From: Paenibacillus radicibacter | GTDB taxonomy: Bacteria > Bacillota > Bacilli > Paenibacillales > NBRC-103111 | NCBI RefSeq assembly: GCF_024721995.1 | Contig: NZ_JANQBC010000002.1 | Span: 62,001-126,000, forward strand | Reading direction: 5' to 3' | DNA length: 64,000 nucleotides | Part shown: positions 62,545 to 64,000 of the stretch, one piece after another | Numbering within the stretch: position 1 is the stretch's first letter | Layout of the letters: each line of letters opens with the position of its first letter | Program-made: the position numbers and the translations under genes | Notes under the pieces: model-generated | Told to the model about the DNA's origin: nothing | The model's input: the letters and a program-made list of their open reading frames with translations, nothing else | Databases searched by the model: none

Positions 62545-64000
62545 TCACCTCTCTACTGTCTCCATAATGAAGGCTTCAATGATGTCGCCTTCTTTAAGAT
62601 CACTATACTTCTCGATGGAAATACCGCACTCGTAACCTTGAGCAACGTCCTTCACATCATCTTTAAAGCGTTTCAAGGAATCCACTTTACCTTCCGTAAT
62701 AACGATACCGTTACGGATTAAACGCAATTCTGCATTACGTGAAATTTTACCAGACGTAACCATACAACCTGCGATTGTACCGGAACCTGTAATTTTGAAC
62801 ACGTTACGAACTTCAGCATGACCAAGGATATTCTCTTTGAAGATAGGGTCCAAGATCCCCTTCATAGCTTGCTCAATTTCTTCGATCACATTATAAATAA
62901 TGCGGTGCAAGCGAACGTCAACTTTTTCTTGTTCTGCTGCATTTTTCGCAAGAGGCTCAGGACGTACGTTAAAGCCGATTACGATTGCATTGGATGCGGA
63001 AGCAAGAAGAATATCGGATTCTGTAATTGCCCCTGCGCCTGTATGAATAATTTTCACACGCGCGCCCTCTACTTCAATCTTCTCTAATGAACCGCGAAGT
63101 GCCTCAACGGAACCTTGAACGTCACCTTTGATAATTACGTTCAAATCTTTCACATCGCCAGCGGCCATGTTACTGTACAATTCTTCAAGCGTAATTCTTG
63201 AATTTGCACCCATTTCGGATTGACGAAGAGTAATCGCACGCTTCTCAGCGATATCACGCGCTTTACGTTCATCTTCGAATACGATAAACGGATCGCCTGC
63301 AAGTGGAACCTCAGTTAAACCAGTGATTTCAACTGGAGTTGAAGGACCTGCTTCTTTTAATCGTCTACCTTTGTCATTCACCATTGCACGAACTCTACCG
63401 AAGCATACGCCTGCTACGAAGGAATCCCCAACTTTAAGGGTACCATTCTGGATAAGAAGACGAACAACAGGTCCGCGACCTTTATCAAGTTCTGCCTCAA
63501 TAATCGTACCACGAGCACGCTTATTCGGGTTCGCTTTGTATTCTTGTACTTCTGCTACGAGAAGGATCATCTCAAGTAAGTTTTCAAGACCAATGCGCTG
63601 TTTCGCTGAGATCTCGCAGAAAATTGTGTCGCCGCCCCACTCTTCTGGAACGAGTTCATATTCTGTAAGGGCTTGTTTGATACGATCAATATCAGCACCT
63701 GGCTTATCAATCTTGTTCACTGCGATAATGATCGGTACATTCGCTGCTTTCGCATGCGAAATTGCTTCAACTGTCTGAGGCATTACACCGTCATCTGCAG
63801 CAACAACGATAATTGTAATATCAGTAACTTGAGCACCACGAGCACGCATTGTTGTAAATGCCGCGTGACCAGGTGTATCAAGGAAGGAAATTTTCTTCCC
63901 GCTTATTTCGACTTGGTAAGCACCAATATGTTGTGTGATACCGCCAGCTTCGCCTTCTGTTACATTCGTCTGACGAATCGCATCTAGAAGCGTTGTTTTA
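62545..64000 (-). CDS. infB: translation initiation factor IF-2, 5' end beyond window
   Basis: The frame runs unbroken to the window edge, so the N-terminal part is missing. G-domain motifs KTTLLDAIR (end of G1), TPGHAAF (G3, LDTPGH) and VNKIDKPG (G4) are followed by IF-2 domains II to IV with the C-terminal fMet-tRNA-binding region. An apparent start at 63849 is only an internal Met. It delivers initiator tRNA to the 30S subunit. Confidence 0.97.
   Translation of the reverse strand, partial: KTTLLDAIRQTNVTEGEAGGITQHIGAYQVEISGKKISFLDTPGHAAFTTMRARGAQVTDITIIVVAADDGVMPQTVEAISHAKAANVPIIIAVNKIDKPGADIDRIKQALTEYELVPEEWGGDTIFCEISAKQRIGLENLLEMILLVAEVQEYKANPNKRARGTIIEAELDKGRGPVVRLLIQNGTLKVGDSFVAGVCFGRVRAMVNDKGRRLKEAGPSTPVEITGLTEVPLAGDPFIVFEDERKARDIAEKRAITLRQSEMGANSRITLEELYSNMAAGDVKDLNVIIKGDVQGSVEALRGSLEKIEVEGARVKIIHTGAGAITESDILLASASNAIVIGFNVRPEPLAKNAAEQEKVDVRLHRIIYNVIEEIEQAMKGILDPIFKENILGHAEVRNVFKITGSGTIAGCMVTSGKISRNAELRLIRNGIVITEGKVDSLKRFKDDVKDVAQGYECGISIEKYSDLKEGDIIEAFIMETVER

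Noticed and set aside
1-64000. CRISPR array, prophage or insertion sequence
   Set aside because: No regularly spaced repeats, transposase, integrase, phage structural gene or terminal inverted repeats were seen in the window.

Overview
The window looks like chromosomal DNA of an endospore-forming, low-to-moderate GC Firmicute, most likely Paenibacillaceae. It carries spoVS, dpaA/dpaB, spoIIIE, sleB, tepA, a ylxY-type deacetylase and YheC/D-type genes, in the gene order of the Bacillus/Paenibacillus ymf-dap-pnp-infB region. Nearly all genes lie on the minus strand. The exceptions are panD with an ATP-grasp gene, and a second ATP-grasp gene. No tRNA, rRNA, transposase, integrase or CRISPR array was seen, and no gene-free stretch exceeds 300 bases.

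Layout from left to right: (1) 1-2600, an envelope-stress operon (pspA, DUF350, DUF4178, DUF4247 lipoprotein) with a near-perfect sigma-W type promoter. (2) 2.7-5.7 kb, an AbgT-family transporter and a stand-alone threonine-synthase-like enzyme. (3) 5.9-11.2 kb, an accessory metabolic island: panD plus a YheC/D-like ATP-grasp gene (+), an operon of a PaaK-like adenylating enzyme, SbnA and SbnB (-), and a second ATP-grasp gene (+). Sigma-K-like promoter motifs precede all three units. (4) 11.3-21.1 kb, DoxX and a nine-gene Tad-like pilus/secretion locus with unusual parts: a membrane-anchored ATPase, a fused TadB/TadC-like platform and two ATPase-like proteins with degenerate P-loops. (5) 21.1-21.24 kb, a consensus promoter followed by an intrinsic terminator, which could be a small RNA or an attenuated leader for the Tad locus.

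(6) 21.2-38.6 kb, the conserved block ricA, miaB, pduL, korB/korA, dipeptidase, spoVS, ymdB, rny, recX, recA, cinA, pgsA, yajQ, rodZ-like, ymfK, a BMP-type lipoprotein and DUF3243. (7) 38.6-48.4 kb, ymfI, two M16 peptidase genes, sleB (with an exact sigma-G-type promoter), spoIIIE, ylzJ, tepA and an RNase J. (8) 48.5-53.4 kb, dapA, dapG, asd, dpaB and dpaA, which feed aspartate into lysine and into dipicolinate for the spore core. (9) 53.5-64 kb, dut, mlpA, ylxY, pnp, rpsO, ribF, truB, nrnA, rbfA and infB (cut by the window edge), the translation/RNA-processing cluster.

The most novel-looking parts are the diaminopropionate/ATP-grasp island and the divergent Tad-like machine with its upstream promoter-terminator unit. 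Several true starts are TTG or GTG (recA, rnj, dut, mlpA, korA, miaB, pgsA, rodZ-like, cpaB-like), so coordinates here are often shorter than the longest open frame. All functional statements come from reading the sequence and from knowledge of the families; no database search was run.
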